Assembly (NCBI GenBank): GCA_013365365.1
Contig: JABVXU010000242.1
Coordinates: 1-64,000 of the forward strand
Direction: 5' to 3'
DNA: 64,000 nucleotides
Source: Cruorifilaria tuberocauda
Taxonomy: Eukaryota > Nematoda > Chromadorea > Rhabditida > Onchocercidae
Part shown: one piece after another, positions 15,001 through 28,168 of the stretch
How the letters are laid out: every line of letters begins with the position of its first letter
How positions within the stretch are numbered: the stretch's first letter is position 1
The notes under the pieces: model-generated
The model's input: only the letters and a program-made list of their open reading frames with translations
Told to the model about the DNA's origin: nothing
The model's database searches: none
Made by a program: the position numbers and the translations under genes

Positions 15001-18000
15001 TGCCGACTGAGCATATGAATTGATTGCACACACAACTGAATGTATATCCGCAAACTGTATAAAAGCAAATGGTGACGGACTTTCCCAATTCTTGACTTCT
15101 AAATTCAAATCTATCAGTCCAATTTTTTCGTTAGTACATATATTAAGTAGATAAAGGCAATCGACTAAGTATATTTATCGTTAAATATCGTGATAAAGTA
15201 GGAAAATTGACAAATTATCGGTATCAAGAAACTTAATCAAATATTATTTTTAAAAACACTCTTTAAAAAGATTGTTCTCTGTTCTCCAACTTACTGCTCA
15301 TAACCAAACATCTACGGAGTATACTGGCAAGACCATACTTCATTATCATATTCTACTTAAAAAAATGCAAAAATTACCTGTCTCCAGAATGTGTCCAAAA
15401 CAGCTAAAACGCGAGCGAAGAGAATCATCGGTAGTCCGTCTTTCTAAACCTCCGACATATAGAGTTCGAGAAGCCCGAGCTGCCAGTGCATCGACCGTCG
15501 AAGAACTTGGTGTCGAAGAAGCATCCTGAGATGATGAACATTCCTGTAACTATATTCAAGTTTAACATTTTTTTGCAATTAAAGAGGTACGCAATGGTGA
15601 TAAATGTTCAAACAATATCATCATCAGTCTCCTGAATCTCCAAAACTGCCATCAAACTTATGGTTCAGAAGCAAAACAAGTTTCCCTGTCAACAGCCAAT
15701 CCTTTGACATAAGACTGAGACTACAAATTCTCACATGAAATTTTAAGGTCATTGTGGATAACTTTGATACTTCAAAAGATTTTCAGTATACCGCTAATGT
15801 ATTTACCTGTCCATTTGTTGCCAGATATGTGCTGTAAGCTTCTGCAACAGCCGCGTGACTTGCAAATCTGATTTTCAGCCGTAATCCAAATAAGTGATGA
15901 ACGTCTTTGAGTTTATCAGCATCTATTAGTCTGCAAATTCAAATTCTAGCTATATATATAAACATGAAGATAAAAGGCCATCATATCCCTACTGAACAGC
16001 GGAGCTTTTCGGTTTTATTTAAAATGTTAGTGGTATAATAATTAACTCATTCCACTCATCAAGGCAAATAGCAAATTTTCTACGCTATTTTTTAAATAAT
16101 AATCAGCACATGAAGGCTACATATAAACATATGAAGGAATCTTTCAATTTGGTCCTATCCCATCTTTTCATGATGATATTTTAGTCAATTCGTAAAATCA
16201 ATTCGACAAAATTTTCAGTAAGATAAAGACATCAGCCTTTCTAATAATTACATGTTCCTGAAATTTTACCTTTGGAAAACGACGAGTGCTCGCCGCTGTT
16301 CAATAAAATTTGGGCCAGATTCCGTCTCAAACATGATGTAAACCACTTTACCAAATTTTTTGAAGAAATTCGTTAAGCCATCTCTCAGAAAACCTTCCGT
16401 ACGTGAAGATGGCAAATTGGACACATAGATGCCTTAAAAAATTATACAAATTTGGATCATTTGTTATTCAAATAGAAACAAAATAAACGGGATGCCTTGA
16501 CAGCATACAACAGTTGCGAAATAGTAACAAACCTTCAATGCTTTGAGGGGCACCTGATAAGCTGTCATGGTTACTGCCTGAAGCGGACAATTCGTTGGAT
16601 GCATTTGCATCGTTGCGTCGCGAGCTTGATGCTCCCAGCTTGATAACCGTTGACTGCACCGTATGAGTGTTCGATGCGTGATGATGATGTCCAGAGGACC
16701 CACTAAAAGCGAAAAAAATAAATGGACCGAAAAAGAAATAGACCCGAAAACTCACAGTTTAATTTCTAATCGAGATATTTAAATAAAAAAACATATCTCA
16801 CCTATAACAATCAAATCACTTATTCTAACAACAGAAAGCAGCCTGGACGAACCTACTGTTCACACATTTTCCTATGTCGATCTTACTACAAAATGATTAG
16901 TCAAGCAAGCTGTCAATTAAAGTCATTCTTCTTTTAAAAAAACCAAAAATTAAAAATAAAGAGCAATGGAGGATTAAGACTACGAATTCTTTATACAAAG
17001 GTTATGATAAATGATCCTTAAAGAGTAGAAACCTCATTTCACGATTTCTGAATGAGAAAATAAAATAAAAGATTTCTCGACAATTAAAAATCTCTTCCTA
17101 TCATCCTTTACAACTGCTAAAACAAACGAATTACATAAAATACAAGATGTATGAAGCTTAAAGACTGCTAGAAAAAAATAAAAATTAGAGAGAATAATGT
17201 TCATAAAAAATTCTAACAAGATGTTGAAAAAAGCTCCAAATAACGTTATCCCTTCTCTATATACTGCATAAAATTCCACAGCCACTACAAGGCTATGTCT
17301 AAAATATTTCAATCTTCAGTTTTTGGAGCTTTGGCTAATAGTAAGATGATGAATCATTTTAAAAAATTTCAAACTTGACTACTTTCCTCAGCACTGAAAT
17401 TAAGTCCTTTAATAGCTTTTTTGTTCACACCACTGCTCTTTGAGATACATACCTTGGACTTGCTGAATCACGGCTCGAGTCAGATGACGCAGATGCGCGT
17501 GGTGAATGACGTGATCGCCGTGAAGTACGCGAATCACTACCACCACCTATTCGTCTAAAATTAAAGGTAATACTGAGTCCTATGATTCACTGAATGCTAC
17601 ATTTGTTCGACGAAAAATAAACAAAATTCATAATTTCCTCCTGCAAAATCGTAATTAACCCTTGCACAACAATACAGAAACCTATGGTAACTCACCTGTC
17701 GTTGTTGCCTGAGGTCCTGCTTCGCTGAGTCCGTTCATCAGTACGACTTGAATTCCCTCTTTCTCTATCACGTTCTCGTTCTCGAGATTGCCGCCGTAAT
17801 GAAAGTCGATGCTGTGACATTCTGAAAAAATAGAAAAATGGTACAATCTTCATAAAAATCTAATATTTTGTCAGACTGCTAAAGTGGTCTGAAGTCAATG
17901 CACAAATAACTTGCCGTTCCTTCTGAATCTGCTTTGATGAGGACGAATTCGGCGAATGGAGATCGGATGAACGTCGATGCGAATCGGTCGTCGCACTGCC

Positions 18001-21000
18001 ACTGCCAACATTTCTTGAATTTTGAGGTGAACCAAGCCCAGCTGCGTTACTCGACGCTGTTGCGTTCACCAGCCCGCTGAAACCAAACAGCATGTTATTT
18101 CATATTGTACGAAAAACGATCTCAAATGAACTAACATATAAATTCATAACCTTAAATGTATGTGTATGTGAAGAAAACGAGATGTAGAAATGAAGAGAGA
18201 GAGAGAGAGAGAAAGAGTCACTAAATCTATCGAAGGTAAAGATCATATTTAATGTTCAAGGGACATAAGAATGATGATTCAAATATAGATCGTGAGCAGT
18301 ACAAACTTAGCATACCATTCTCGATTTCCAGCTCTGACAACTCTGATGAAAATAAGTCAGTAAAACTGATAAAATGATATAAAACAATAACCTAAAAATG
18401 AATGAACTCAAAGAAAGAAGTAAAAACTCGAATCACTCATCGATAACTTCATTTCGACAAAGGTATCAGCTAAAGCTTACTTAATCACTTAGCACAAAAT
18501 TAAAGATACGAAAATTGAAAAAAAAATGGAAAGGAAACTTCGCTACTCCATAACCTTCTTTTTCAACCTTCGTTTTTTAGAAATTTCATTTCTAAAATGA
18601 AGAAATTCCACAATAAAAAAATAAATGTAAGGATGAAGAATTAGGACAACTGAGTTCTTCGACATTGGAATAAACAAAACAAATGAAACCAAAAAGGATT
18701 AATATGAAATTCTGATGAAAGAAACAGAGAAACTTACAAAGATAAACTAAAGGCAGATTTAATCAGAATCAATAGAACGATGTGGAGAAGAAATGCAAAC
18801 CAGGCAGAAAGCATACTGAATCCAGGCAAATTTACCAACTGTCTAACCGACAAAACTACTTAATTTTTAAATTATTGCTTCCGTTGTGTTTCCCGAAAAT
18901 TGTATATTAGGCATTCAAAGCGCATTGCTTTATCGAGACATAAATTCCACTCGATAACTTTTACTTCCTTTGGTTAAGTACAGTAATATCGGAAGTAACT
19001 CCTTCACTAAGAATGATACTTTAGAATAAATTTAAAATCCAAAACCAGGAGTCTCATCATACACATGAAATAGTTTATGACAGCATGAAGAGCTTTTCTC
19101 CTATCCATAGCATCGCAGAAAGCATACGTCAGATCTGTGATAATAAAGACTAATTCAAATTTTAAGCGTGCTGCGATATTCCAATTTCTAAAGATTTCAA
19201 GAGAAAAAAACTAAATCTAATTTCGTGCACTATAAAAATCTCAAGAAAATTTTCGCACTATTGTTACTTTCTTTCCTACCTCACTATTAATGCATGCGAA
19301 AATACGCGACAAACAAGTAAACTGTATGAAAGCGATCGGTAAAAATTATAATAGAAAAATGGAAAAATAATTTCAATCTTCAGATTCGAACTAGCTACCA
19401 GCTTTGCATTTCTGATGATAAAGAGCAAAAACGTAATATAAATAATATAAAAAGAAATTTCTAAACTACAAATCGATTTATAAACCAATTGGGAATTCGG
19501 AATCTTTAAGAAAAAGAAGTAGAAGGATGTAACAATGATGAATTCAAAGACCAGCATATAAAAGAATGACCTGTGTAAGACTACCTCCTAAATTTTCATC
19601 TCGCACGAAGGAAAATATGAATAATTAAACTATATTAAGCAAGAAACAGATGTAACAGCCATCATTAATGAGGAAACGAAAGAATATTCCGTCGTGACAA
19701 ACTCCTCTAATTTATCATCGTGTTATTGATGGCCTCCAACTCCTTAATGATAGCTCTCACAATCAAATAAGATCCGTTAATTTTTTAACTAAATACACTA
19801 AAGGTCAAATTATTTAGCGTCCGTTCGTAAACTTCACTTTATGTCAGTTAAAGTCAATCGATTCCAAATAAGAAATGCCCTATTGCCAAAGATATAACAT
19901 ACACAAATCCCACTTAACTAAAATCCAATTCCAGATTTTTCAGAGGCAGAAAAAAAAACTCTATTTTGAACATAAGAATGGCATGAAAGGAATAAGTGAC
20001 AATACACATCAATATAGGATGAACATAACACCTTAATTAGTAAATAGATTTTGATACTTCAATTAACTATGTGTCCTGAAACTCTAACAAACTGACCGAA
20101 GTGACAGAGACAAAATATTCCACTCTCAAGATTTCTAGAATAAAATCCTCAACCCATTACTCGTAAAAATTTGATTTAGGTAACAGTCGTAATAATTAAT
20201 GAAAATAAATAAATGCCTACAAAAAATATCTAACAAAAATGTCTACAAGTCAAGCAGTAACCTATTCTTCAGCAGTTTATAACACAACACCTACTCGATT
20301 CTGATATTCAGCGCCACCAAAGCAGACGGATAGCAGCAGTTCACAAAACCAATGTAAATAGCAGTGGCGTTACGTGTCCATGCAAGATTAAAATTAAGTA
20401 AGACGATGACGAGAAATTCGAGATAGATTCTGGAGAAGATCTTGTCAGAAACCGAAACAGTTCACAAAGCGGATAAAAATCCGCCAGAATTAAATAAATC
20501 ATTAATTCAAACTAAAACAGTATGTACCACGTAGGTTGTGGCCCCATCACCATTAAAGATACAACCCATGTATCGGAGATACCACAGGTTATAAGCGAAA
20601 AGCTGCTTTAGTATCAGAGATAGATAACATGGATGTAGATGAAGGCGGTCAACGTAAATGAACAATTAGCCACAAAGTGGCACTTGAACCGTAGAAACAG
20701 AGAGTATTGTAGGAAACGAAAAAGGAACCAAAGCAGAAGCAAGCTAGCTTGAGAAAGCTAGATAAGCAGCTCAACAATCAGTCAGGTAGATAGGTAGGTA
20801 AGTAAACAGTTGCGGAATTAATTAAAATCAATTTAGATTTCCCACAGCAACAGCAATATTTATGCAATCTTCGATGTTCGAAGTTTCTGCTCACTTCTTG
20901 TTCTGTTCGTGGAATGTGATTCGCAGTTGGTGACCCTGGAATTTCGGCTCTGTTGAGTGGGCTTTTTGCGCCGACCGAACATCCATGAAACTAACCACAA

Positions 21001-24000
21001 AACCAGTGGCACCCAAACGTTCCACTTTCTGCACACGACCAAATCTGAAAAATATTTACGTAATATTGTAAACTCTTCCCAGAATTATAGGTCATATTCA
21101 TAAATCTGAAATGATAAGCTTTATATAATTGTTTAAATTAAAAGAAAGGCTGTCCGATATGCTACATATACTTCATTAGAGTCGACGATATTCAATGATG
21201 CAAGTATTTAGAAGTCGAACTGTGACCTTAGGTATTTTTCGTAACATTCAATATACTAATACTGTGAATTTAACACAAATTTGACAAAAAGGGCTATCTA
21301 GCGGCCAAATATAAATTATCATTGTACCCTATCATACAGCTGTCAACGAAATGAACTTATTATTATCGCCATTTGTCCTAAAAGACACGGAACGTCTAAT
21401 ATGATTCTTCGTTTTTATAAATTATCGTTAAAACCCAAGTAACGGGAATGACCAAATCACCTACGAAAGATTTGTGACAATTATAATCGGCACAGTGCCT
21501 TTCCTTCTCTACACCCACCTATTTCATGTACTGTTGAACGATGTCGTTACAGAAAATAAAAGGAAAAAAAATTGTTCCGCTACTACTGTCATCGACACCG
21601 TATCCGCATGATTAACACTATCCAACTTCTTCGTAGTATCATAACAATTATAATGCTCTCAAAAGTGCTAAGACCGCAAATTTACTTCTATCGGAATTCA
21701 AGCCTTCAGAAATATAAATGAAGCGGACCAATTGCACTACAATTACTGTAAAGACAAGAATATCACCAAATTACTACCCAATCCATACGACTTTATACGG
21801 CACCGGAAAAAGTAGGCGTCATAATGCGGATAGGGGGTGAAAAGTATTCCTTTTTGTGACAATGAGAATTACGGATCTCAATCTTTGGTCCTCCGAGACT
21901 ACCAACACTACATGAACGACTAAATCAATAAATGATGGATGGAGGTTGTACATTATCCCAAAAGTTACAATTCACCGTGGCCCATCAATACTAACTATAC
22001 AATGTATGCAGACTATAAAACATGCAGTAATACGTGCATGGGATATTATCTTTTCTTTTTCCGTACAACTGCAATTAGCCAAATGTTTACTATAATATGG
22101 GTTAGGTGAATATTTAATGTTATAAAAAAAACTACTTACTAAATATTTTCGCAGAAATTTACCCAACTAAACCCCAGAGGCTGTTGGCAAGCAGTCATAA
22201 GTTAACAAATGCAAATGTCACTTCTACTGAGGCACAACGATTAACTTCATTTTTTTGCATAAATTAGCAAAGTGAATAGAAATGTTTTCAATCTTCCATA
22301 CTATCTTTAGCAGCTCACCATCGTACTTTTCCTCTTTCCCTTAGTTTATACTTTGCACAGTATTATCCAGAAAAATATTATTGATCGATTCAACGTCATA
22401 CACCATACCCAGATTGACGACTGATAATGTAACGTTTATATATTTTTTTTCAAGCAATCTCTTTTTTTGTTTAACTAAAAATGAAACATGGATAGTTCAC
22501 CCTAGCAATCACATTTATCATATCAGAATTGAAGAACGACACAGTAAGTCATCATTTCATTAAAAAAAAGTGACTACACAATGTCACGTTTTTTGTTATT
22601 GAGAATCAGCTTTTTTCCCAACTATTTAAAGCGAAGTATTAACTGCTGAAATAAATGCTTGAAATTATTTTCTTCCAATTACTAAATGAGTCCAAGTCTG
22701 TGAATCTGTTTTTTCAACTATCTGAATGAATGTTCCATGTGTCGCAACTTATTTATGAAATGAACTTACACTCATTCCGAAATCCAATTTATGTATACAT
22801 ATATGATCAATAAAAGCACCATGCTAACAGGTGTTACACGATGTCTTACGTAATTCTGATAGCCATCTATGTCCATTTATCCAAGTACCAACTTACTTTA
22901 TATACAACTAATATGACATCTAAGTTGTAAACTGTGAATGGGCAAGATTTCAGCATGAAATTATGTTAAGGCATTACTTAGTTTTCTGCATTATAACTCT
23001 ATATGTATTCCGCTTATTTTTCCCTCGTGAAATTCCTAAATTTCATGCATGATACGTTATAGAGCTTAGTGAAATCATGTTTCATTAACTGAAAATCCAC
23101 AGAAGAAAAGTAAAGTTGGAACAGAAAAATTCATTTACGTGGAAAAAAATGATGAGACTCGTTCATCCGAAAGATTATCCGGAAGGCCAAATACATGAAC
23201 ATGGCGACTCTCTCGGCTCATATCCTGCTCTGTAGTGTCAGGAACAGCTGTTGTGGAAACCGTTGTGGTTGCTGCTATCCTGCTATCAGTAGCAGTAGCA
23301 ATTATAGCGAAATTGGTCGCTGATGTTGCGATAGGATCTGGAATACAGTTACCAATACTGTCAATCAGTACAGTTAACTGTTGTGTAGCTGTGGTAAGAT
23401 TTGACGTGCAACAACTCAGTAACCACTTAGGATGCTGTTGCGAATGCTGATGATAAGACTGATGATGCTTAAACCAGACTGCAGATTGAGTTTTTGTAAC
23501 CAATGAATTGATGCTACACTCTTGATTTTTTTGATTTTCGATTTCGTCAACAGTTGTAATTTTTGCCGTTCCTGGTAAACTGTTCTTATCACTAATGTTG
23601 GATTTCGTTTCTTTATTATTATTATAGCTATTACTGTTGTTGCTGCTTCCGCCAACGTTAATACTAAGCACTTGGGCGCTGATAACCATTCCATGGAAGA
23701 ATTGGCAATATGGCGCGTATAGCTGTTGATTGGTTCGCTGATCGCCAACAAATCAGAATTTCTTGGACAGTGTTACGTCTAAATGATAATTCTACACGAT
23801 AACGACTGATTTAATTTACTATTTTTAACTTTTTTTATTTTTTCTTTTCAGTCGTAACTTTTTCTTTCCCTCTTTGAATACTTCGCTAAATGAATCTGAA
23901 GTTTCTTGCTGAAGTTTCCAGAACAATACTTGGTATAGTACAGGATGATCCTTCATCCGTTATATTCCATATACTAGCTGCTTCTTATGTGTATTCTTGT

Positions 24001-27000
24001 GACACTGTAGTCCTGAAAAATATGAACCAGTTCAAAAATAGCGTAGAAAAACAAAGAAAAAGCGCTTCCTGAGAATCAAGCAATTACTCACATAAATTCT
24101 ACTTAAATGATCTAAATTTTTATGTCATAAATCACTCCAATCCGAATTTTGCAGGAAGTAAACACATGAAGTATTATTAAAGTTGCAACATTCCAGTGTC
24201 TGGCATTCGAAAATCTCAGCCTGATACTAGGAACGGTCACTTTCCCGTAATATATACATGTCGTTCAACAGTTCAATAACCGGCATTTCATTCCCACATT
24301 TCCTTCAGTATGTAGAATGTACATAACTTCTTAACTCGAATTGCTCCAAAAAAAAAAAAAAATATAAGCTGAAGAAGAAAGGTAGGACGGATATTTAAGC
24401 TCGACATTAGATATAGAAGAAAATAAATAGAACTAGTAATCGACTGCATCACCAAAATGTGAAACGCTGTTCAGAAATGCTTCACTTCCCCAACACATTT
24501 TCCGATGCTTCCAATTCAGACCAAAAAACGATGGGAATATGAATAAACATAAATGAATCAACATATTTTCCTGAATCTTTCCCGCCCAGGAATGAACAAA
24601 GCAATCATTTCAATTTTATTTCGTTAACGATTTCTAAAATTGTTGGTTATTTTAATTATTTTAATTCTCATTCTTAACAACATCAGCTTCTTATGAGAAA
24701 TAAACGATAACTAATACAGTAAAAACACCGAATTGAAGGTAGACATAGTTCATTTGCTTCCACAGTCTCACGTCTAAAAACTAGTTTGCATCGTGTTCAT
24801 TACATTCTATTGTTAAATCTTAAGCTAAAATAATTTATTACTGATGGAAGACAACAAAAATGAGAAATCATATCGTTCCATCAAATGTGAAGATCACACA
24901 TAACATTCGAAGCATGTCTACTTAAATATATCCGTTAATTGTCCGCTTCATGAGAGCATTCTATTCATAATAAATGATAGAGTATCATTTCTCGACTAAA
25001 TTCAACAATTCATTTTTGCAAACTAAGGAGAAAAAGATATGTTAGTGTCGTGCAGGGGAAAAACGATGTTATTCCCGTGGTGGAATTCCAGGAGTGATCC
25101 AGCAGTAGCACAGAACTCAGATAATGAGGTGATTAGAGGTCGAGAAGTAAAGCATTTAGAAAGACTGAGCAATAGCAATAATAGCCCTAGCAGCAGTAGA
25201 AACGTTAGCGATGAATAAATACTAAGAACACAGCTGTTGAGTAGCAGACTTGAACACCCTTCAGATACTTGACATTTCTTCCTGATCATCATCATCATGT
25301 CTTGCACATTTAACCTAATGCCTGCATGAGTCTGAAAATTGAAGAGAGCAAATTCTCGTAGCGTACATCGATGCGCATTCAATAGCGTATATCGATGCGC
25401 ATTCAAATTTTGTTCCTTCTATTCAATTTCAGAAATTATTCCGAAATAAAACCAGAATTTCGAACCAAACCCGAATTATAATAATAAGTTACATAACATC
25501 AAGACAACAATTTTTCACTTGAAACGGAACGTTTTTTTTTTAAAAGTAAACTCGCAGTCCCAATAAACTTTGCGCGACAAATCCCACTAGCTGTACTGAT
25601 AAATGATTAACAATGAAGCTTCTCATCATAAACATCCGTAAAAATATGGAAATGTTGGAAGCCGAAGAAAACAACCCGACAGTCTGACAACAAGTAAATC
25701 ATTTTCTTTTTTCAATTCTTCCTGAGATTCTAATACAGTTCTTAAGAAAAAAATGATTTTACTATACCCAAAGTAATCGAGATGACCGATCCACGTTACA
25801 TACTTCACAATTTATGAAGCTAAATAATGATCTGATAAATGAATGAGATATGCAAATTACCAGTCATATACTTTACCATCATTCTAAAATATCATATCAT
25901 CTAATCTATATATCTCACCAAAAATCAAAAACAAGATGGAAATGTGTACCTTAACTTAGTAATGTATAAGCGAATACTACCGTATCTGACATCGATAACA
26001 GGAAAACGTAGTCTGTTAATCAATTTTCTTCACATGAATTCAGTCATATGATAAATATCACAAGCGCCAATATCAACGGGAAGACAAATAGAAATAGTAA
26101 AAAGAAAATGGAAATCCATTCACTAAAACGTTCATACATCAATGTAATGTGAACAAAATCCAATCATCGGTAAAATAGAATGAAACGCGTGGTGAAAGAG
26201 AGTAAATAATAATATGCTAAGAAACAAAATGAATATGATAAAATTAAGATACTTTACGATAAACAAGAACAAAGAAATGGGATGGAGGATGGGATTGAAC
26301 CCTGTTTGAAGGGATAGTCAAAGTAAAAGTAACGCTAGTAAATGTTGCAATAGTTGTAGTGGCTGTAGCAGAAACGGTCGTAAATAGTGGTAGTAATGAC
26401 AATAACAATAGTTGTACAGCAGTAATGGAATTTGTAGTAGTAATTGTTGCTGCTGCTGCAGTTCCTGCAGTAGTAATGGTTACAGAACTGCAGATACAAT
26501 AATAGTGGTTTTGTAGCTAATACTAATCGTCGCAAAATAGTTGCAGCCTTAGTAGTAGTGGTAGTAGTCAGAGTAATAGTACTACCAGCAGGAGTAGTAT
26601 TAATAATAGCAGCATCGGTACTGACAATAGTGGTAATGGTAGTAATAATGGTGGTAGTAGTAGTAGTAGTAGTAATAGTCGCAGCCGGTGTCGTTGTCGT
26701 CGCTATTGCCGTCAGCCAGTCGTCAACAGCAGCAGCAGCGGCAGCAGCAGCAGCAGCAAGAGAAGCAGCATGAGGAGAAGGAGAAGGAGAAGGAGAAGGA
26801 GAAGGAGAATCATAGGCAACGGTTGCACTGACGTGGCAAGCACAACAACCCTCCTCCTCCACCCACCCCAGAAAGCAACACCAAACGCTTACACCTAAAA
26901 GATGAGGGGAGGGGTTCATGTCTCAAGTTCCCTTCTGCTCTCTGTCTCTTTCTCTGAATAGAAGAGACATTTTCTCCTCCTACTCTACCTCTGTCGTACA

Positions 27001-28168
27001 GAGGCAGGCAGTAAGAGGGAAGTGGTTAGTAATCTCAAGTACCGTTTGCCGTTCTGGAACCACCCATCCATTCCACATGTCGGAGGCACCGCCCCTCACG
27101 TAGTCTCCAACTATTCCATAGCAACCTGCTCACTCAGTATATGCCGTGTCGTCGGGGAGAGTGGTGGTGGGGGAGCTTTTCTCTGTTCTGCTCCGATTGC
27201 ATTCAACCCGCGGTGCTTTATCGTTATGGGTGGAGTGACAATGCTATCTAGAGCTCTTCACCCACATATACATTTCAGGATATTTCTCGGTAACAAGGTA
27301 GATAATCCTATTCCCTTCTCTTCCCCATGCTTTTTTCACTCATATTAGATCAGAAATAAAATATATCACGCAACACGTTATCCTCTATTGATCATTTATC
27401 CAACGCATCGTAAACACTCCCTACATCCTCTTCCCATCTTTCCCTATACTATTTTTCAAACATGAGAGAAATAGTAAGTGATTTGAATTACAGTTAATCT
27501 CACGGATCCATTGAAAAACATACGTTTTTAGTTACAATAATCAAACTACTGATGACTCACAGAGCTTTAAAACCTTTCGTAATTTTGAAGGAATTAATTA
27601 CCATTATATTTGCACAATCAGTAAAAATGCAGCTACACGCTACACGCTGGCATTTTTCACATTAATAAAATTTCATTACATACCTCTCTGTTACCCTAAT
27701 GGACGCGCAACACTGATAAATTCTTGTTTATGTGTTCATCATGCTAGCAATTTTAAGTTTTTGGACCGGTGTGGTTATTGGAATATTTTTAATATTTTAT
27801 GTGATAAACTTCAGTGCATTGAATCTTACTCTCACCCATTGCAGAATTGGACGATTAGGACTCCATTATATTCACTGTAAGACATAAACACAAGGCCGAT
27901 AATAGTTCCATGTTGTACAACAGATCACGGATCCTCACCTGAGTTAGCCATTGGCTGGTAGCGTTTGGTGGTCTTCGAGGATGAACATTTATTTGAGCCT
28001 AGAAAATAAATTTTAGAATTTAGTGAATAAAACGTTTCATCTAATGCAGGAAATTTGATATGCATAACTTATAGAAGATGTTAAAATGCTAACCGGAATT
28101 CCATAGTTTTCCATTAAAGTTCTATTTCCAATATGTTGGAATGGAACATCCCACTGTTTCCATTTCAT
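1..28168 (-). CDS. spen: Spen/SHARP-family RRM transcriptional cofactor (3' end outside window)
   Basis: Spen proteins are nuclear corepressor scaffolds; the C. elegans member DIN-1 works with the nuclear receptor DAF-12. Exons, high to low: 28168-28094, 27998-27939, 23737-23139, 21044-20895, 18076-17911, 17811-17696, 17554-17453, 16702-16533, 16432-16270, 15930-15807, 15543-15378, 15110-14971, 14804-14590, 14424-14309, 14213-14072, 13893-13777, 13675-13507, 13349-12937, 12545-12446, 12245-12014, 11694-11440, 11088-10820, 10485-9880, 9436-9149, 9007-8894, 8698-8549, 8184-8044, 7949-7761, 7623-7483, 7397-7218, 7109-6846, 6591-6496, 6411-6127, 5856-5719, 5485-5324, 4971-4743, 4665-4526, 4308-4150, 3937-3746, 2281-1523, 868-611, 363-283. 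They total 8631 bases with consistent phases. RRM1 is at about residues 220-292 (HVHVFGLP, TGFVVSF), an Arg/Ser linker follows, then RRM2 480-557 (GIYVSNLP), RRM3 598-672 (TLYVGGL, PFAFIQF) and RRM4 687-765 (KIWIGELP). A proline-rich stretch lies near 1500-1555 and a Lys/Glu/Ser-rich body at about 1650-2390. The order RRM1, linker, RRM2-4 matches human SPEN. SPOC is not seen. Weakest points: the first two exons, the junctions at 14072 and 5324 (GC donors) and the far 3' end. Confidence 0.88.
12355..12392. repeat. Perfect 19 bp tandem duplication in a Spen intron
   Basis: Two adjacent copies of ACTTAAATGTAATTCTACA between the Spen exons at 12446 and 12245. It looks like a recent local duplication. 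Confidence 0.85.
17811..17830 (-). promoter_or_regulatory. Tandem splice acceptors; possible trans-splice site for a short Spen isoform
   Basis: The strong acceptor TTTTTTCAG ends at 17822 and is followed by A then ATG (17820-17818, reading MSQHRLSLRR). Ten bases on, a second, weaker acceptor (GTCACAG) ends at 17812. Only the weaker one keeps the frame of the upstream exon (phase 0). The stronger one would frameshift the long transcript but would give a good start for a shorter mRNA. That protein would lack RRM1 and keep RRM2-4. C. elegans din-1 is known to make long and short forms; the homology of this site to the short form is inference. Confidence 0.4.
18077..20894 (-). other. Intron of the Spen gene (2.8 kb)
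   Basis: AT-rich sequence between Spen exons 4 and 5. I find no open frame with flanking splice sites and no conserved RNA. It holds a short GA microsatellite near 18194-18217. Its size fits a place for an internal promoter, but no promoter motif is recognisable by eye. Confidence 0.6.
18194..18217. repeat. GA dinucleotide microsatellite
   Basis: About eleven GA units with one interruption (GAAAGAG at the end), inside a Spen intron. Confidence 0.9.
21045..23138 (-). other. Intron of the Spen gene splitting RRM1 (2.1 kb)
   Basis: The donor at 23138 (AC/GTAAATG) and the acceptor at 21045 (TTTTTCAG) interrupt the first RRM between its first helix and second strand. The interior is AT-rich with only short spurious frames. 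Nothing else is recognised. Confidence 0.65.
25361..25408. repeat. Tandem duplication, 24 bp unit x2
   Basis: Two adjacent copies of a unit containing ATCGATGCGCATTCAA. The copies differ mainly at ACATCG versus ATATCG and at the last two bases. Confidence 0.85.
26335..26809. repeat. Cluster of trinucleotide and hexanucleotide microsatellites
   Basis: In order on the plus strand: a degenerate GTA/GTT/GCA-rich tract (26335-26640), a purer GTA run (about 26649-26675), a CAG run with one CGG (about 26724-26758) and a GAGAAG hexanucleotide run of about six units (26773-26809). All appear to be slippage-derived. Confidence 0.85.

Larger units (their letters stand above)
23738..27938 (-). other. 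Large 5' intron of the Spen gene with low-complexity DNA
   Basis: If exons at 27.9-28.2 kb belong to Spen, this is its 4.2 kb second intron. It contains an A-run near 24348-24361, a 24 bp tandem duplication (25361-25408), a dense trinucleotide/hexanucleotide repeat cluster (26335-26809) and a less AT-rich stretch at about 26.8-27.3 kb. The long minus-strand frame across 26335-26919 is a by-product of the repeats (runs of Ala, Thr and Ser-Pro) and I do not call it a gene. Confidence 0.55.

Noticed and set aside
25023..25406. 127-codon minus-strand frame
   Set aside because: Begins in a 24 bp tandem duplication and runs into hydrophobic low-complexity sequence; no family features.
26280..26320. 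GGGTTCAATCCC on the minus strand, resembling a tRNA B box
   Set aside because: The flanking bases do not form a five-pair T-stem and no acceptor or anticodon arms can be drawn.
26335..26919. 194-codon minus-strand open frame
   Set aside because: Made almost entirely of microsatellite-derived Ala, Thr and Ser-Pro runs; no domain, no splice context, lies in an intron.
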